The position numbers were made by a program, and so were the translations under genes. The notes below the pieces were generated by a model that was not told where the DNA came from, ran no database searches, and saw nothing but the letters and a program-made list of their open reading frames with translations. Positions 17,701 through 26,294 of a stretch of 64,000 bases of DNA are shown here, one piece after another (within the stretch, counting starts at the first letter, position 1; each line of letters starts with the position of its first letter). Origin of the DNA: a virus; the IMG/VR virus record IMGVR_UViG_3300031963_000075, positions 1-64,000 of that record; one strand, written 5' to 3'.

Positions 17701-20245
17701 CGAATAAGAAAGGTTGTGGAGCGTGAAGTTTATATTTTTCTGAAGGTTCTATAACATCATAACCCGAAAACATTCTTTGGAAATCTAATAAAGCCCTTTC
17801 TAAAACATTAGGGGTAATTTCTTCATTAAAAACTCTATTCAAAAGAGATCTATACCTACTAGATCCTCCACAATAAAATTTACCTCCTGCGTTGTCATCT
17901 ATGTCGGTATTGTCATCGATTTGAGCATAATTTGAGTGTTCAGATAGAGAATAAAATTGTGGTTGATTAACTGGTGCTAAAAATGTATTGTCGGTTGATG
18001 TCTGTGCTGGACTTCCAGCATCAGCTTGTTGTTGATTATAACCATCATTAAGTTGTTGTGTTACAGAACCAATATCAAAATCATCGTCAACCTCAACATC
18101 ACCACAATCACATGAACATGAATTACATTCGGGATATGCAAGCATAGGAAGTCCTATCCTCCTAAATCCTTTTAGTCTTACTATGTAAACTATTACAAAC
18201 GCAAAGAATAGTATGTATAACGCAAGTTTGAATAAAGCTTGTAATATTTGCCACGCCGCCCTTAGAACCGCACCTATGTTTATTACAGGACCTCCTGGTA
18301 TTGCCGTTGCGGCACTTTCAATTGCGGAATTAATCGCATCAATAGTTTCTCTTACTTGTATGTAGAGAAAATATATACATAATATAATAAGAACCCACTT
18401 TAAGACAGGCCATGCCCATGCAACAAAGTGTGCAACAAATAACAATATAAGAATTGGGAATGTTAAAATGTTTAATAACAACATCGCCAAGAAATAAATA
18501 AAATCAAATTTCTGAACCGCATCATTTACAGGAAATGGATTGTTTTTTGATATACATTCCCTGTCATCTATTTCTTTAATACCTAAATGTCTTGACCTCA
18601 AAATACCATTTTTGTATCTATCCAAGAACATTGCTGTAGTATATACTTTGTTATAATTAAATTCATAGAATCTATCTTCACAGTCAATTGCTTCTTGAAC
18701 CATTGCAGAATCACCGTAATCATCCCAATCTAAACTAAATGCATATGAACGATACGCATCGTAACTTGCTTGGTCATAAAATGAAAACTCAAAAATTTGA
18801 TTTTGTGATGTGTCTACCGCAGTACAGTTTACAACAATGTTAGCACCAGGTGATGTGATTGGGATAGACGTTAAACTACCTGTATATGGTACACCATTAA
18901 TTGTAATGGAAACGTCTTGACTGTTTGTAAAATTTTGTAATATTAACCCTCCTGTTTGTAGTGGTAAAACTAATGGGGGGGACGAAGAAGTTGATGTACC
19001 AGGAACGTTTACAGTAAAATCGGTTGGGGGGTTTAACGTTGGGTCAGCATTAGGTGTTGTTATTGCCCATCCGTATTCTTTAATATTAGGTACTAAAAAA
19101 TTAGCCCTTAGAATTTCATTCTCAATACCACCGTCATTTTGCCAACTTACCTTAAACCTATATTTTCCTTTTGTTGGTATACCGACATTTGGGTCTATTG
19201 ATAATATTTGGTTACCAAACTCATCTGTTGTCACATAATCTAAATTCATTGGGACTTTAACCAAAAAAGTACCATCTCCATCTATAACTTTACCACCTTG
19301 TTCGAAAAAATACTCTTCTAATATTGGATTTCCATTATCATCAATATTTATAGTTTGTCTTATTGCAGAAATTCTTCCTTGCCCTGCTTTCAAACTACAA
19401 AAGTTACCAGCTTTAAAAGGAACTCTACAATTAGTCTTTAACGCTTCCTCATCTTGTGTGGTTGCAATAGACCCCATGAATACTCCTGTAGGTTTTATTG
19501 TTAAATTAACTTCTGTCGATAAATCAAAGTCTGTTCTTGTAATACCAATAAAACAAATATCAGGGTCACCCCATAATGGTTCTACATTTACTTGTTTATA
19601 TAAAGTTAATATTTGAGGTAACTCGTTTAAGTTACTTGAGGATTTAAATTGAGATCCGTTTACTTGACTTTCTACCGCTAAACCAGCGTCAATCAAATCT
19701 TGTGGTGATAATGAAAAACAACCAATATCAGATAAATCGAGATTCATTACCAAAGTTTGCTGTCCTGTTGGGACACCAAAAATCATAAAGTCACCACTAT
19801 CGTTTGTTGATACAGTGTACTTATAATACTTGTCATAAACTTCTATTATAGATTTTTCAAGTAATACTTCATCTCTATCGAAGAATGTCCCTGTAGGAAC
19901 GTGTCCTACGTATTGTGGAGACTTAGGTAATAAATTATATTTATACCCATCTTCATTTTTATCTGTTGGTGTTTTATATGGGTATAGTTCTGATATTATT
20001 GGGTTATTTGAGTCTTCATTTGTTAATGGAATGAATACAGACAATTTTGCATTTGGTAAACCAAATCCACCGTTAACTGAAATTCTTCCAGCTATGACAC
20101 CATAATCAGAACATCTTCTTTGATATATTTCAGTTTGTGTTAACTTTAGTGAAAGAATCTCAATGAAATCGAAGTCTTGGTCAAATTGAAGATTAACTTG
20201 TTTATCAACTCCTATGTTGGTTCTGATTCTATATGAATGTGGCAT
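14738..20245 (-). CDS. Giant baseplate-operon protein with carboxypeptidase-regulatory-like domain and membrane helices (1,835 aa)
   Basis: It is the first gene after gp6, where T4 has gp7, but is nearly twice the length of T4 gp7. Residues about 45-180 resemble a carboxypeptidase-regulatory-like beta sandwich (GVIAGRISVNGGFGLPNAKL at the start, then NDSGDFMIFGVPTGQQTL). Residues about 575-640 contain two or three long hydrophobic helices (for example LAMLLLNILTFPILILLFVA and LKWVLIILCIYFLYI), and about 670-690 another (LALYILFFAFVIVYIV). Then comes a Cys cluster CNSCSCDCGD and an acidic stretch. The rest is Ser/Asn/Tyr-rich beta sequence. A TATTTATC element lies 17 nt before the ATG. Membrane helices are unexpected in a baseplate protein; a role in penetration is speculation. 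Confidence 0.5.
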   Translation of the reverse strand: MPHSYRIRTNIGVDKQVNLQFDQDFDFIEILSLKLTQTEIYQRRCSDYGVIAGRISVNGGFGLPNAKLSVFIPLTNEDSNNPIISELYPYKTPTDKNEDGYKYNLLPKSPQYVGHVPTGTFFDRDEVLLEKSIIEVYDKYYKYTVSTNDSGDFMIFGVPTGQQTLVMNLDLSDIGCFSLSPQDLIDAGLAVESQVNGSQFKSSSNLNELPQILTLYKQVNVEPLWGDPDICFIGITRTDFDLSTEVNLTIKPTGVFMGSIATTQDEEALKTNCRVPFKAGNFCSLKAGQGRISAIRQTINIDDNGNPILEEYFFEQGGKVIDGDGTFLVKVPMNLDYVTTDEFGNQILSIDPNVGIPTKGKYRFKVSWQNDGGIENEILRANFLVPNIKEYGWAITTPNADPTLNPPTDFTVNVPGTSTSSSPPLVLPLQTGGLILQNFTNSQDVSITINGVPYTGSLTSIPITSPGANIVVNCTAVDTSQNQIFEFSFYDQASYDAYRSYAFSLDWDDYGDSAMVQEAIDCEDRFYEFNYNKVYTTAMFLDRYKNGILRSRHLGIKEIDDRECISKNNPFPVNDAVQKFDFIYFLAMLLLNILTFPILILLFVAHFVAWAWPVLKWVLIILCIYFLYIQVRETIDAINSAIESAATAIPGGPVINIGAVLRAAWQILQALFKLALYILFFAFVIVYIVRLKGFRRIGLPMLAYPECNSCSCDCGDVEVDDDFDIGSVTQQLNDGYNQQQADAGSPAQTSTDNTFLAPVNQPQFYSLSEHSNYAQIDDNTDIDDNAGGKFYCGGSSRYRSLLNRVFNEEITPNVLERALLDFQRMFSGYDVIEPSEKYKLHAPQPFLFAAELTSGGDERWFAYPTRETYPQKLNEFNTRDKYFYDSVGSAPGTGVNKIKTVLNPSLTSTPSDPIEDQVIVLLAKAGTTLQLGTGELVTFQDPNSSNCSVNITGATENQFNNNAITGVTAFGNVSAPISRTVDYANPSSNGSVGITANVYLLNTGDTDNYLQYPTDIEYFQVITGMTYSSFYNLANITNVGYYPLTYLLHEIQFVYENQCFPYTNTDPLFQNLGPAIDNVEASNRNSLEVIILTRGVDPFTPKQEIEYDLSYIFGETSYGTGPIVTGEYYFNYPIQPLSTNNVKPLSHDTLDNTTTNLYFPSLTFDLTPGQFTAFTSTLPYYYLSTDDNSGSYTPSTSPVFIPVSSQSSAPYNLLTNSPFNQVIPKYVQDYFVGGTFIGAGSPTSSGVGCTGTPQDGPSNQPTYYCYLDSVSTNDEYGDPPSGYNALYSRAYYRYLASTVNFSDETKLVMRSDRLPTSTRTEDGVGSETGYGLHQNNNFYYFKPGSAGSTPTLSSPGTPPTGNYADSSGLITGLTSTLTCEGLTSLKCYTGSGTNFGVSTNCDVPDDRVVKGCYCLLNKKYITEYKEDVLLFLEWKVRYLLMLAACRGVFARVFQNNWINGFLYMPSFNKTATYASNSVTDPTYNYCRDTIVFDDTQNSFYYRSSPYDRFINQFIGKPSPTPPNNLASLVVSNPGYNDKQLQSPTTIVDLGPRDGFINQVCGNENLEGYFVNQMKSTSYNDDSDILQMGIISRLINQTIVQQMLPIATNSNEGEGIGVIQFFNSNRGGDRIDGDFAQAFSANSEFKVKPYLNENYPNNYLFVGEDTQSPARPVFGVFYQSDSEQTVTRKRYSPGVQTYNLTPFVGYNFGYPSTQEVPFYKWQITTPTQNIFGTENNNWYTQILTTNNGFYKSRYQDLDPQTSDYFKTTTTQDWHITNFTPSPDPSITNVVYGAPNSPGQDPILMGAPFHFYFGLNNGFTALDRFIKLYVNNSQTNG

Positions 20246-20262
20246 TAAATTATCTTTTTTTG

Positions 20263-20269
20263 ATAAATA
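20263..20269 (-). promoter_or_regulatory. TATTTAT element, 1,835-aa gene
   Basis: Minus-strand TATTTATC with 17 nt to the ATG at 20245. Confidence 0.55.
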
Positions 20270-20319
20270 GTTTATTTCCTATTTTCAAAAAATAATCACA
20301 ATACTTGAAAAGGAAATTA

Positions 20320-22161
20320 TCAGCTGAATGTTACTGTTGATAAATTAAGAACACTAACTCTAATATCAACATTTGGGAATCGAACTTGATAAACCTGTGT
20401 TGGGTCGGCAAATATTGTATCTGATATCAAACCTATTTGTTTTGTTGACGGATTAGAATAAGGTTGTGATGTCTGAGCCGATGAATATTGTCCTCCTACT
20501 TTATTAAAGACTTGAATGTCGTCTATAGATAATACACCATTCTCTGATTGTATTTGTCTTCTTAGTTCAGATATATTGACATTTTCACCTAATTGTCTAT
20601 TAACTGGTGACATATATGTTGAGACTATATCTATTATTTTAGCAATTATCGCTCCTTGACTTTGAGATGAATCTAAAACAACCGATATATCAAATCCTAA
20701 ATCAATCACATTTGCACTTTCAACTGAAATGTAATCATTTATCATTCGGTAATTGGAAAGGTAATTTGCAATATTTGTTTTAATTGCATTTGGGGTTACT
20801 GATGTTAGTTTTCCACTAGAGTCGTATGAAAGTATTTTTATTTTAATTTTATTATTTTCTTCAACTATTGAGACTTTAGAGGGTGCTCCAAACTGTGAGG
20901 GCATAGTTCTCAATATAGAATCATAATCGTTAACCGTCACCGCTCTGTTTTGAGCAGAGAAATTAAACGCAACCAAATTTCTTATTTCTTCTAACGTAGG
21001 TGCAGGTGCTCCTCCAATGGCGGCAATTGGGTTCGAACAACTTAATGAATTTACAGTAGTTGTATTTATAATTTCTGATGGTCCGTTTACAAAAAAGTTA
21101 CTCCTTTGTACTTGACTAATAACTCCTACACCAACATTACTTGAAACTCCTCCACCAACTCTATACTGTATAAACAAAGTTGAGTTTGATTTTAGCGTAC
21201 TACCTAATCCTAAATTATCTGAATATTTATTTAGGTTCAAAACAATCCCATCTCTTGCAAAATCTCTTAATTGATTTTCTGCTGAATTGTTTCCACCACC
21301 AAAAGTCATTTTCATAAAACCTTGTGGTGTATATTCAGTTATAAATTTGTCACTTGTTGTTATATATTTTCCTATCTTTATACCAGGCGCATCAGACGGT
21401 TTAGTTGGGTCTTCAACAAAAACTCTATCTTCTACTAATGACCTTACTTCATACCACCTATTGGTTGTAGACAAAAATTCTTGGTCTGTGGGAACATTTG
21501 TGTAAGCGGTTCCATCTTTGACAATTACACTAGTCACACCTAAAACATTTCTTTCGGGTAAAAATAATTCAAAAAATGGTCTAACGTCATTTGGAGTAAT
21601 GATTCTTTTAAAAACTTTTGTTAAACCGTTAACAACAACTTCTCTTTTTGTTATCGTATAATTAAGTAGTCCTCCATCAGCATCAAAATTAGGTCTTACA
21701 ATTCTTGAGTTTGGTTGTCCTTCCCCATTAAATTGTGAAGAAAAGTCTATATCGTATACCGTTTCAAATGATTGTCCAGCACCGTTTACTTGTGTTCCTC
21801 TTCTTAAAATCCCACAATATCTAATATCTTCTTTATCACCAAATGCAGGTACAGTTATAGAAAAATCCACTAATGAAACAGAGGGTCTTTGTCCAGGAAT
21901 TTTTAAACCATAAGTTCTTGCTATATTATATAATGAGTTTTTTTGTTGAGCAAATTGTAAAACAGTTTCTTGTAAACTTCTGTCAATTTGATAATTAAGA
22001 TTATCGGCAACTGCCGCATTCATATCCATCAAAACTGAAAATACAGATGCGTCGTTAAAATTTTGTATTAACTCAGGATAATATGTTTTTACAAAATTTA
22101 TAAGTTCCCCTCTTACTGCTTGGAAGTCCCTTACTGTATACGAAATCTTTTTTTCTGCCAT
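20320..22161 (-). CDS. 6: Baseplate wedge protein, gp6-like (baseplate J family)
   Basis: The N-terminus (YTVRDFQAVRGELINFVKTY, then FNDASVFSVLMDMNAAVADN) and the helix after it (YQIDRSLQETVLQFAQQKNS) match T4 gp6 / baseplate J proteins, as does its length (613 aa against 660 in T4). The C-terminal half has the expected alpha/beta domains including NRAVTVNDYDSILR and SPVNRQLGENVNISELR. gp6 homodimers form the ring that joins the six wedges around the hub. The start lies 6 nt after the gp25-like gene, the usual gp25-gp6 pairing of contractile systems. Confidence 0.88.
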   Translation of the reverse strand: MAEKKISYTVRDFQAVRGELINFVKTYYPELIQNFNDASVFSVLMDMNAAVADNLNYQIDRSLQETVLQFAQQKNSLYNIARTYGLKIPGQRPSVSLVDFSITVPAFGDKEDIRYCGILRRGTQVNGAGQSFETVYDIDFSSQFNGEGQPNSRIVRPNFDADGGLLNYTITKREVVVNGLTKVFKRIITPNDVRPFFELFLPERNVLGVTSVIVKDGTAYTNVPTDQEFLSTTNRWYEVRSLVEDRVFVEDPTKPSDAPGIKIGKYITTSDKFITEYTPQGFMKMTFGGGNNSAENQLRDFARDGIVLNLNKYSDNLGLGSTLKSNSTLFIQYRVGGGVSSNVGVGVISQVQRSNFFVNGPSEIINTTTVNSLSCSNPIAAIGGAPAPTLEEIRNLVAFNFSAQNRAVTVNDYDSILRTMPSQFGAPSKVSIVEENNKIKIKILSYDSSGKLTSVTPNAIKTNIANYLSNYRMINDYISVESANVIDLGFDISVVLDSSQSQGAIIAKIIDIVSTYMSPVNRQLGENVNISELRRQIQSENGVLSIDDIQVFNKVGGQYSSAQTSQPYSNPSTKQIGLISDTIFADPTQVYQVRFPNVDIRVSVLNLSTVTFS

Positions 22162-22167
22162 ATAATA

Positions 22168-22626
22168 TTAAATATTCAAAATAATGAAATCTCCACTTTC
22201 GAAAGATTCACTAGTTATTTTATAATCTATTCTAACTTTTGCCGTATGTTCTAATTGACCAATGTTAGGAACTGTGAATTCTTTTTGGTCATTACCACTA
22301 ATATACGTACCTTTATTTTCTAATTCTGTAGATGCGTCTGTGATTTTAATGTTGGTAATCAATACTCCAGGCATATATTGTTCGACAGAATCTCTAATTT
22401 CTGATTCTATCTCAGCGAATGTGGGTCCATCTAATGGTTCAAAAATATATTCATATATTCTTGTTCCAAAATCAGGTAAATAATATCTAGACCCCTTTCT
22501 TGTTAATAATAAGTGTGTTAAATTAGAACGAACTTCTTCTGATGAATAGTCAGTTAAATCTAAAAACTTCCCATTGAAGGAATCTCTAAAGGGGAAGGTA
22601 ATACCATATGTTACTCCATTTGCCAT
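22168..22626 (-). CDS. 25: Baseplate wedge protein, gp25-like
   Basis: A 152-aa protein of the gp25/lysozyme-like wedge family: SNLTHLLLTRKGSRYYLPDF, GTRIYEYIFEP and the following IESEIRDSVEQYMPGV helix are all characteristic. T4 gp25 is 132 aa; the extra residues are near the C-terminus. In contractile systems gp25 sits in the core bundle of the wedge with gp6 and primes sheath assembly. It heads the long baseplate operon; a TATTTATA element ends only 5 nt before the ATG, suggesting a leaderless or nearly leaderless transcript. Confidence 0.88.
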   Translation of the reverse strand: MANGVTYGITFPFRDSFNGKFLDLTDYSSEEVRSNLTHLLLTRKGSRYYLPDFGTRIYEYIFEPLDGPTFAEIESEIRDSVEQYMPGVLITNIKITDASTELENKGTYISGNDQKEFTVPNIGQLEHTAKVRIDYKITSESFESGDFIILNI

Positions 22627-22631
22627 ATCAT

Positions 22632-22638
22632 ATAAATA
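22632..22638 (-). promoter_or_regulatory. TATTTAT element, gp25-gp6 operon
   Basis: Minus-strand TATTTATA with exactly 5 nt to the ATG at 22626. Confidence 0.55.
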
Positions 22639-22667
22639 TAAACCTCATTATTTTTATATAAACAAGA

Positions 22668-22689
22668 AATCACTGTTTTCACAGTGATT
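22668..22689 (-). terminator. Hairpin at the stop codon of the DUF5522-type gene
   Basis: AATCACTGT and ACAGTGATT form a 9-bp stem with a 4-nt loop (22668-22676 / 22681-22689). It overlaps the stop codon of the 73-aa gene and is followed on the minus strand by a broken T-rich tract. It probably ends the replication-block transcript before the gp25 promoter. Confidence 0.5.
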
Positions 22690-22900
22690 CCTTTAATGTT
22701 GTATTACCTTTTTTATGTTTGGGTTCATATGGACAATGGAGACAACCTGAACCACAACAACTTCCTCTTTTTTTGTGATAAAATTCCGTCATAACCATCT
22801 TACCGTCTTTCCAATAAAAGTCTGTATCCTGTAATTTAGGTTTTATAAATTCCCTAATATACATTTCTTGTATCCAATCTTTTGATGCCCCTACATTCAT
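22679..22900 (-). CDS. DUF5522-like small Cys-rich protein (73 aa)
   Basis: The core (MVMTEFYHKKRGSCCGSGCL then HCPY) fits the DUF5522 pattern I know from small proteins of Bacteroidota: a tyrosine-histidine, KRG, CC-x-SGC-x-HCPY. The four cysteines and histidine look like a metal or cluster site, but the function is unknown. Here the domain is preceded by a 30-residue helical segment. The gene lies downstream of the ribonucleotide reductase and ends in a hairpin. Possibly acquired from the host; the family assignment is from memory of the motif. Confidence 0.65.
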   Translation of the reverse strand: MNVGASKDWIQEMYIREFIKPKLQDTDFYWKDGKMVMTEFYHKKRGSCCGSGCLHCPYEPKHKKGNTTLKESL

Positions 22901-22922
22901 ATTAATTTTTTTTTCTTAAATT

Positions 22923-22960
22923 ATACAACGCCAACAGTATTTGATATGTTAGCGTTGTAT
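22923..22960 (-). other. Stem-loop after the ribonucleotide reductase gene
   Basis: ATACAACGC and GCGTTGTAT form a 9-bp stem with an inner AACA/TGTT pairing and a 10-nt apical loop. It lies 26 nt downstream of the reductase stop on the minus strand but has no T-run after it, so it looks like an mRNA 3'-end stabiliser or processing site rather than a classic terminator. Confidence 0.4.
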
Positions 22961-22985
22961 TATTACCCCATTGTACTTTCATTTC

Positions 22986-24845
22986 TTAAACAATTTCACA
23001 AGCTCCGCCAGCACAAGCTACTTCACCTCTTAAATCTGTATTGTCTTGTAACTCGATAACTTTTGTTAAATCAACATCTTTCAAAGTGTTAACTAATCTT
23101 TCAAAATCTTCTTTTGTACAATCTTCAAATGGAGCTTGTGTGTAAGTTCCTCCGTTATAAGGTAGAACAGACAAACCATTGTAGTATTTTCTGTTTTTCC
23201 ACATCCAATCACCTACAAGTTCCCATTCATCTTCTTTGATTGAAACTGTCGCTGATACATTATGTGAGTTCTGTCCACCTCTGTGTCCACTTCTTACCCA
23301 CTCTTGTGATACTTTCTTAACTCTTTCCAACATTTGGAACACAGATTCGTATCGTAGAATTGAACCTTCAGGTGCCATTTGAGGGATAGTAATTACAGCT
23401 GTATCATGAGGACGGAAGTATTCGTCTTCTACCAACTCTGGATGGTTGATTGCAAGATAAGAATAAATCGCTTCATTCTTACCAACACGGATTCTTCTCA
23501 AATAATAGTCATTATGCCAAGCGTGAATTCCTGAAGAAGTTCCCAATACTAATGATGATGTCCCTGAAGGTTTAACGGTTGTTGTTCTTGCTGCTTTATT
23601 AATTCCGATGAGGTTTGCAACTCTTTCGTTTTCTTCTTTTACCGCCTGTGCCGCAGCTTTCATATCATAACCTAAAACAACACCAGAACCAATACCTGTC
23701 ATACCAACACCAATAAGTGCGTCTTTTTCTGTTGTTCTTTTCCATACATCACGTAGGTAGTGGAAGTCAGTATATCCCGCTTGTAGTGTTCCGATGAATG
23801 CGGCACCTCTAACTCTTTTTTCAAAATCTTCTTGTGACTCAATGTCCGAAGCGTTTACCTCACACAAGTTACAGAATTGATAAGGACGAAGCCCAATTTC
23901 ACAACAAGGGTTTGTTCCCCAATCTTTGTCATTTGACAAGTAGATTCCTGGCTCTCCTGCTCCTGACAATTCAATTCGTTTCCAAAGTTCCATAAAATAT
24001 TCTTGTGTTACTTTGTGACGAAGAAGAACTGCTGAGTTATTTGCTCTACCTCTTTGTGGATTGTTCTCCCACCAATTACCTGACTTACAAGAAATCATTT
24101 CATCATCATCAGCACTGAATAATGAGATAAGTGCCGCTCTACGAATACCACCTGCTAATACCGCATCTGCAATATGACATACAATATCGTGAGTTTCAAT
24201 CGGGGTTAGTTTTTCTCCTTCTTGTTTTGCGTCCAACACTTTTGTAATGTTATGAATACAATCTTTAAGTGGTTGAGGTCCTGGTGCTTTTCCTCCTGAT
24301 GTTACAAGTAACGCTCCTTTATGACGAATATCAGAAAAATCAAACACAGGTGTAGATGATTTTGTCCCCAAGTATGATTCAATTAATACTTTAATAGCAT
24401 CTGCCCATCCTTCGATTGAATCTCCGATGAGGTATCTTCTTGTTCTGTTTGGATTTGGTTTTTTTATTTCAGGTAGTTTATCTACGTGGTGTTTTTGAAC
24501 TGAGAATCCAACTCCTGTTCCACCTAATAATAGGAACATAGTTTCTGCAAACGCATCTGTATGGTCGATTGGTAAGTAAGCACAATTGTAAACTCTGTTT
24601 GGCGAGATTTCAATTGGTTTACCACCAAATTGTAATGATCTCATTGATGGAAGAATTTTTTTATCATATACCATTTGATATACTTCTTCAATCTGATCTT
24701 TGATTTGTGGGTATTTCTTTTGGTGCATCTCTTTGTTTCGTGTCACCAATTCTTCCCATGTTTCCCTTCTATTTAATTCGGGAATAAATTTAGCGTATTT
24801 CATATACACTGTAATATCACTCAATATTTTTTGCGAAATATCCAT
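22986..24845 (-). CDS. nrdJ: Adenosylcobalamin-dependent (class II) ribonucleotide reductase
   Basis: Reduces ribonucleotides to deoxyribonucleotides for phage DNA synthesis using a B12 coenzyme. Motifs match the monomeric Lactobacillus leichmannii type: PSMRSLQFGG, Cys88 in NCAYLPID, LLLGGTGVGFSV, Cys314/Glu316 in NPCCEI (thiyl-radical Cys and Glu), Cys325 in FCNLCEVN as partner of Cys88, PSGTSSLVLGTSSG, and a C-terminal CAGGAC pair (Cys611/616), like the CEGGAC tail of that enzyme. At 619 aa it is shorter than the 739-aa reference. I chose the ATG at 24845; a TTG three codons earlier is possible. It follows the helicase gene by 27 nt. No oxygen-dependent partner subunit is needed. Confidence 0.9.
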   Translation of the reverse strand: MDISQKILSDITVYMKYAKFIPELNRRETWEELVTRNKEMHQKKYPQIKDQIEEVYQMVYDKKILPSMRSLQFGGKPIEISPNRVYNCAYLPIDHTDAFAETMFLLLGGTGVGFSVQKHHVDKLPEIKKPNPNRTRRYLIGDSIEGWADAIKVLIESYLGTKSSTPVFDFSDIRHKGALLVTSGGKAPGPQPLKDCIHNITKVLDAKQEGEKLTPIETHDIVCHIADAVLAGGIRRAALISLFSADDDEMISCKSGNWWENNPQRGRANNSAVLLRHKVTQEYFMELWKRIELSGAGEPGIYLSNDKDWGTNPCCEIGLRPYQFCNLCEVNASDIESQEDFEKRVRGAAFIGTLQAGYTDFHYLRDVWKRTTEKDALIGVGMTGIGSGVVLGYDMKAAAQAVKEENERVANLIGINKAARTTTVKPSGTSSLVLGTSSGIHAWHNDYYLRRIRVGKNEAIYSYLAINHPELVEDEYFRPHDTAVITIPQMAPEGSILRYESVFQMLERVKKVSQEWVRSGHRGGQNSHNVSATVSIKEDEWELVGDWMWKNRKYYNGLSVLPYNGGTYTQAPFEDCTKEDFERLVNTLKDVDLTKVIELQDNTDLRGEVACAGGACEIV

Positions 24846-24872
24846 TTTTAACAAATTTAATAATTTTTATTT

Positions 24873-26255
24873 TTATCCTTGATTATTTTCCCGTTGTTTT
24901 TTCTTTTCTAACAACTCCCTAACTCTTTGTCGTTGTCTTTCTTCTTTTTGTTCTTCCAAACCTAAAAACGTTGTTGTACTTTCGGTATCAATTTCAATCA
25001 TAGCATTGTCGAATTTACAATTTTCGAATACAACACCATCATCACCTATCCTTGATTTTGTAATTGCAATTGTAGCCAACTTCATCTCTTTTTGTTGTAA
25101 TGTCTTGGCCACTGTTATAATAACGTGTCCAACTTGTGCCTTTTTAATAGAACCACCCATTTGGTCTGTGGTTACTACTTCAGATGAAATTGAGTTTCTA
25201 TTTCCTTGTGTTGCTGTCCAACCAACTATGTTAAGTTCGTGACACATCGCCTCAAACGCTCTCATGACAGAACCTTCACTTTTCCATTCATCACCTAAGT
25301 TTTTGTCAGGAACAACACAATCTATATAATCCAAAACAATCATGTCAATTTTTGTACCATCAGCAATCATCTTACGAATTTCATTCTTAATTTGTAACAT
25401 TGTTTTTTGATCTGACGGTAATTTTTTTAATATTAGTTCATTTGGCATAGAACTTTTAATATCCCTAACCTTTGTCATAACCTCTTCTTTTTTGTTTGAC
25501 AATTCATCAGGATGAATCTTAGTCCAAAGTGTAAAATGTTTTCTTTGAATTACTTTTGGATTGTCTTCAAAAAACACTTGTAAAACGTTAAAACCTAAGT
25601 TAAATGCGTGGTTTGAAATCTTTGTTAACACTGTTGATTTACCAACTCCTGTTGGTGCAAGTATTACACCTATTTCACCTTTTGCTAAACCACCTTTAAG
25701 TAGTCTATCAATTCCTGGTATACCCATAGGAATTGGGTGTCTGTAATCCTCCTCAAGAACTTGGTCTAAGTTTGAAAAGACATCCATCATTGTTGTGTCT
25801 TTTGAACCTACTAGCAGTGCGTCTCTAACCATTTCTTCAAGGGTGTCGTAGTTTTCAAACTCACCCCCGTCAATGATTTTTTGTGCTTTTTTCATAACCT
25901 TCTGTAGTTCCTGTTGTTTACAGAATTTCAGAGCCTTTTCTTGTACGAAATCTACACCATCGATAGGTGCGTCCTTAATTTTTTTAATTGTATCAAGAAC
26001 AATCTTTGATGCTGTTTCTTGTTGTAACTCTGATTTTGTGATTTGCTCAAGAGTATCAAAGGATGGTGTGTGTTCATACTTTTTATGATACTCTTTAATC
26101 ATTTGAATGATAATTTTAAAGTATTTATTTTCAAAATAATCATTCTCAATAACGTCCACAATAGTGTGTGAAAAGTTTTTGTCTAAGATGATTTGGTTAA
26201 GTAATTGAAGTTGAAAATTGTTTCCTAAGTACTCGAAGTTTTTGTTTGTCGCCAT
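24873..26255 (-). CDS. 41: Replicative DNA helicase, DnaB/gp41 family
   Basis: A hexameric 5'-3' fork helicase. The N-terminal 150 residues are the helical DnaB-N/gp41-N type. The RecA-like motor follows: Walker A APTGVGKS at 200-207, FFEDNP at 229-234, Walker B MIVLDYID at 305-312, and WTATQGNR as the H3/sensor region. It is 460 aa against 475 for T4 gp41. A TATTTATC element lies 23 nt before the ATG, so helicase, reductase and the DUF5522 gene may form one unit. No primase domain is fused and none is seen in this window. Confidence 0.88.
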   Translation of the reverse strand: MATNKNFEYLGNNFQLQLLNQIILDKNFSHTIVDVIENDYFENKYFKIIIQMIKEYHKKYEHTPSFDTLEQITKSELQQETASKIVLDTIKKIKDAPIDGVDFVQEKALKFCKQQELQKVMKKAQKIIDGGEFENYDTLEEMVRDALLVGSKDTTMMDVFSNLDQVLEEDYRHPIPMGIPGIDRLLKGGLAKGEIGVILAPTGVGKSTVLTKISNHAFNLGFNVLQVFFEDNPKVIQRKHFTLWTKIHPDELSNKKEEVMTKVRDIKSSMPNELILKKLPSDQKTMLQIKNEIRKMIADGTKIDMIVLDYIDCVVPDKNLGDEWKSEGSVMRAFEAMCHELNIVGWTATQGNRNSISSEVVTTDQMGGSIKKAQVGHVIITVAKTLQQKEMKLATIAITKSRIGDDGVVFENCKFDNAMIEIDTESTTTFLGLEEQKEERQRQRVRELLEKKKQRENNQG

Positions 26256-26278
26256 AAATTGTTCTACTGTTAGTAATG

Positions 26279-26285
26279 ATAAATA
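26279..26285 (-). promoter_or_regulatory. TATTTAT element, replicative helicase gene
   Basis: Minus-strand TATTTATC with 23 nt to the ATG at 26255. It is the only copy before a replication gene. Confidence 0.45.
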
Positions 26286-26294
26286 CTACTGAAA

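Noticed and set aside
22923-22960. Stem-loop after the reductase gene as a rho-independent terminator
   Set aside because: There is no T-run after the stem on the minus strand; reported only as a possible RNA structure.
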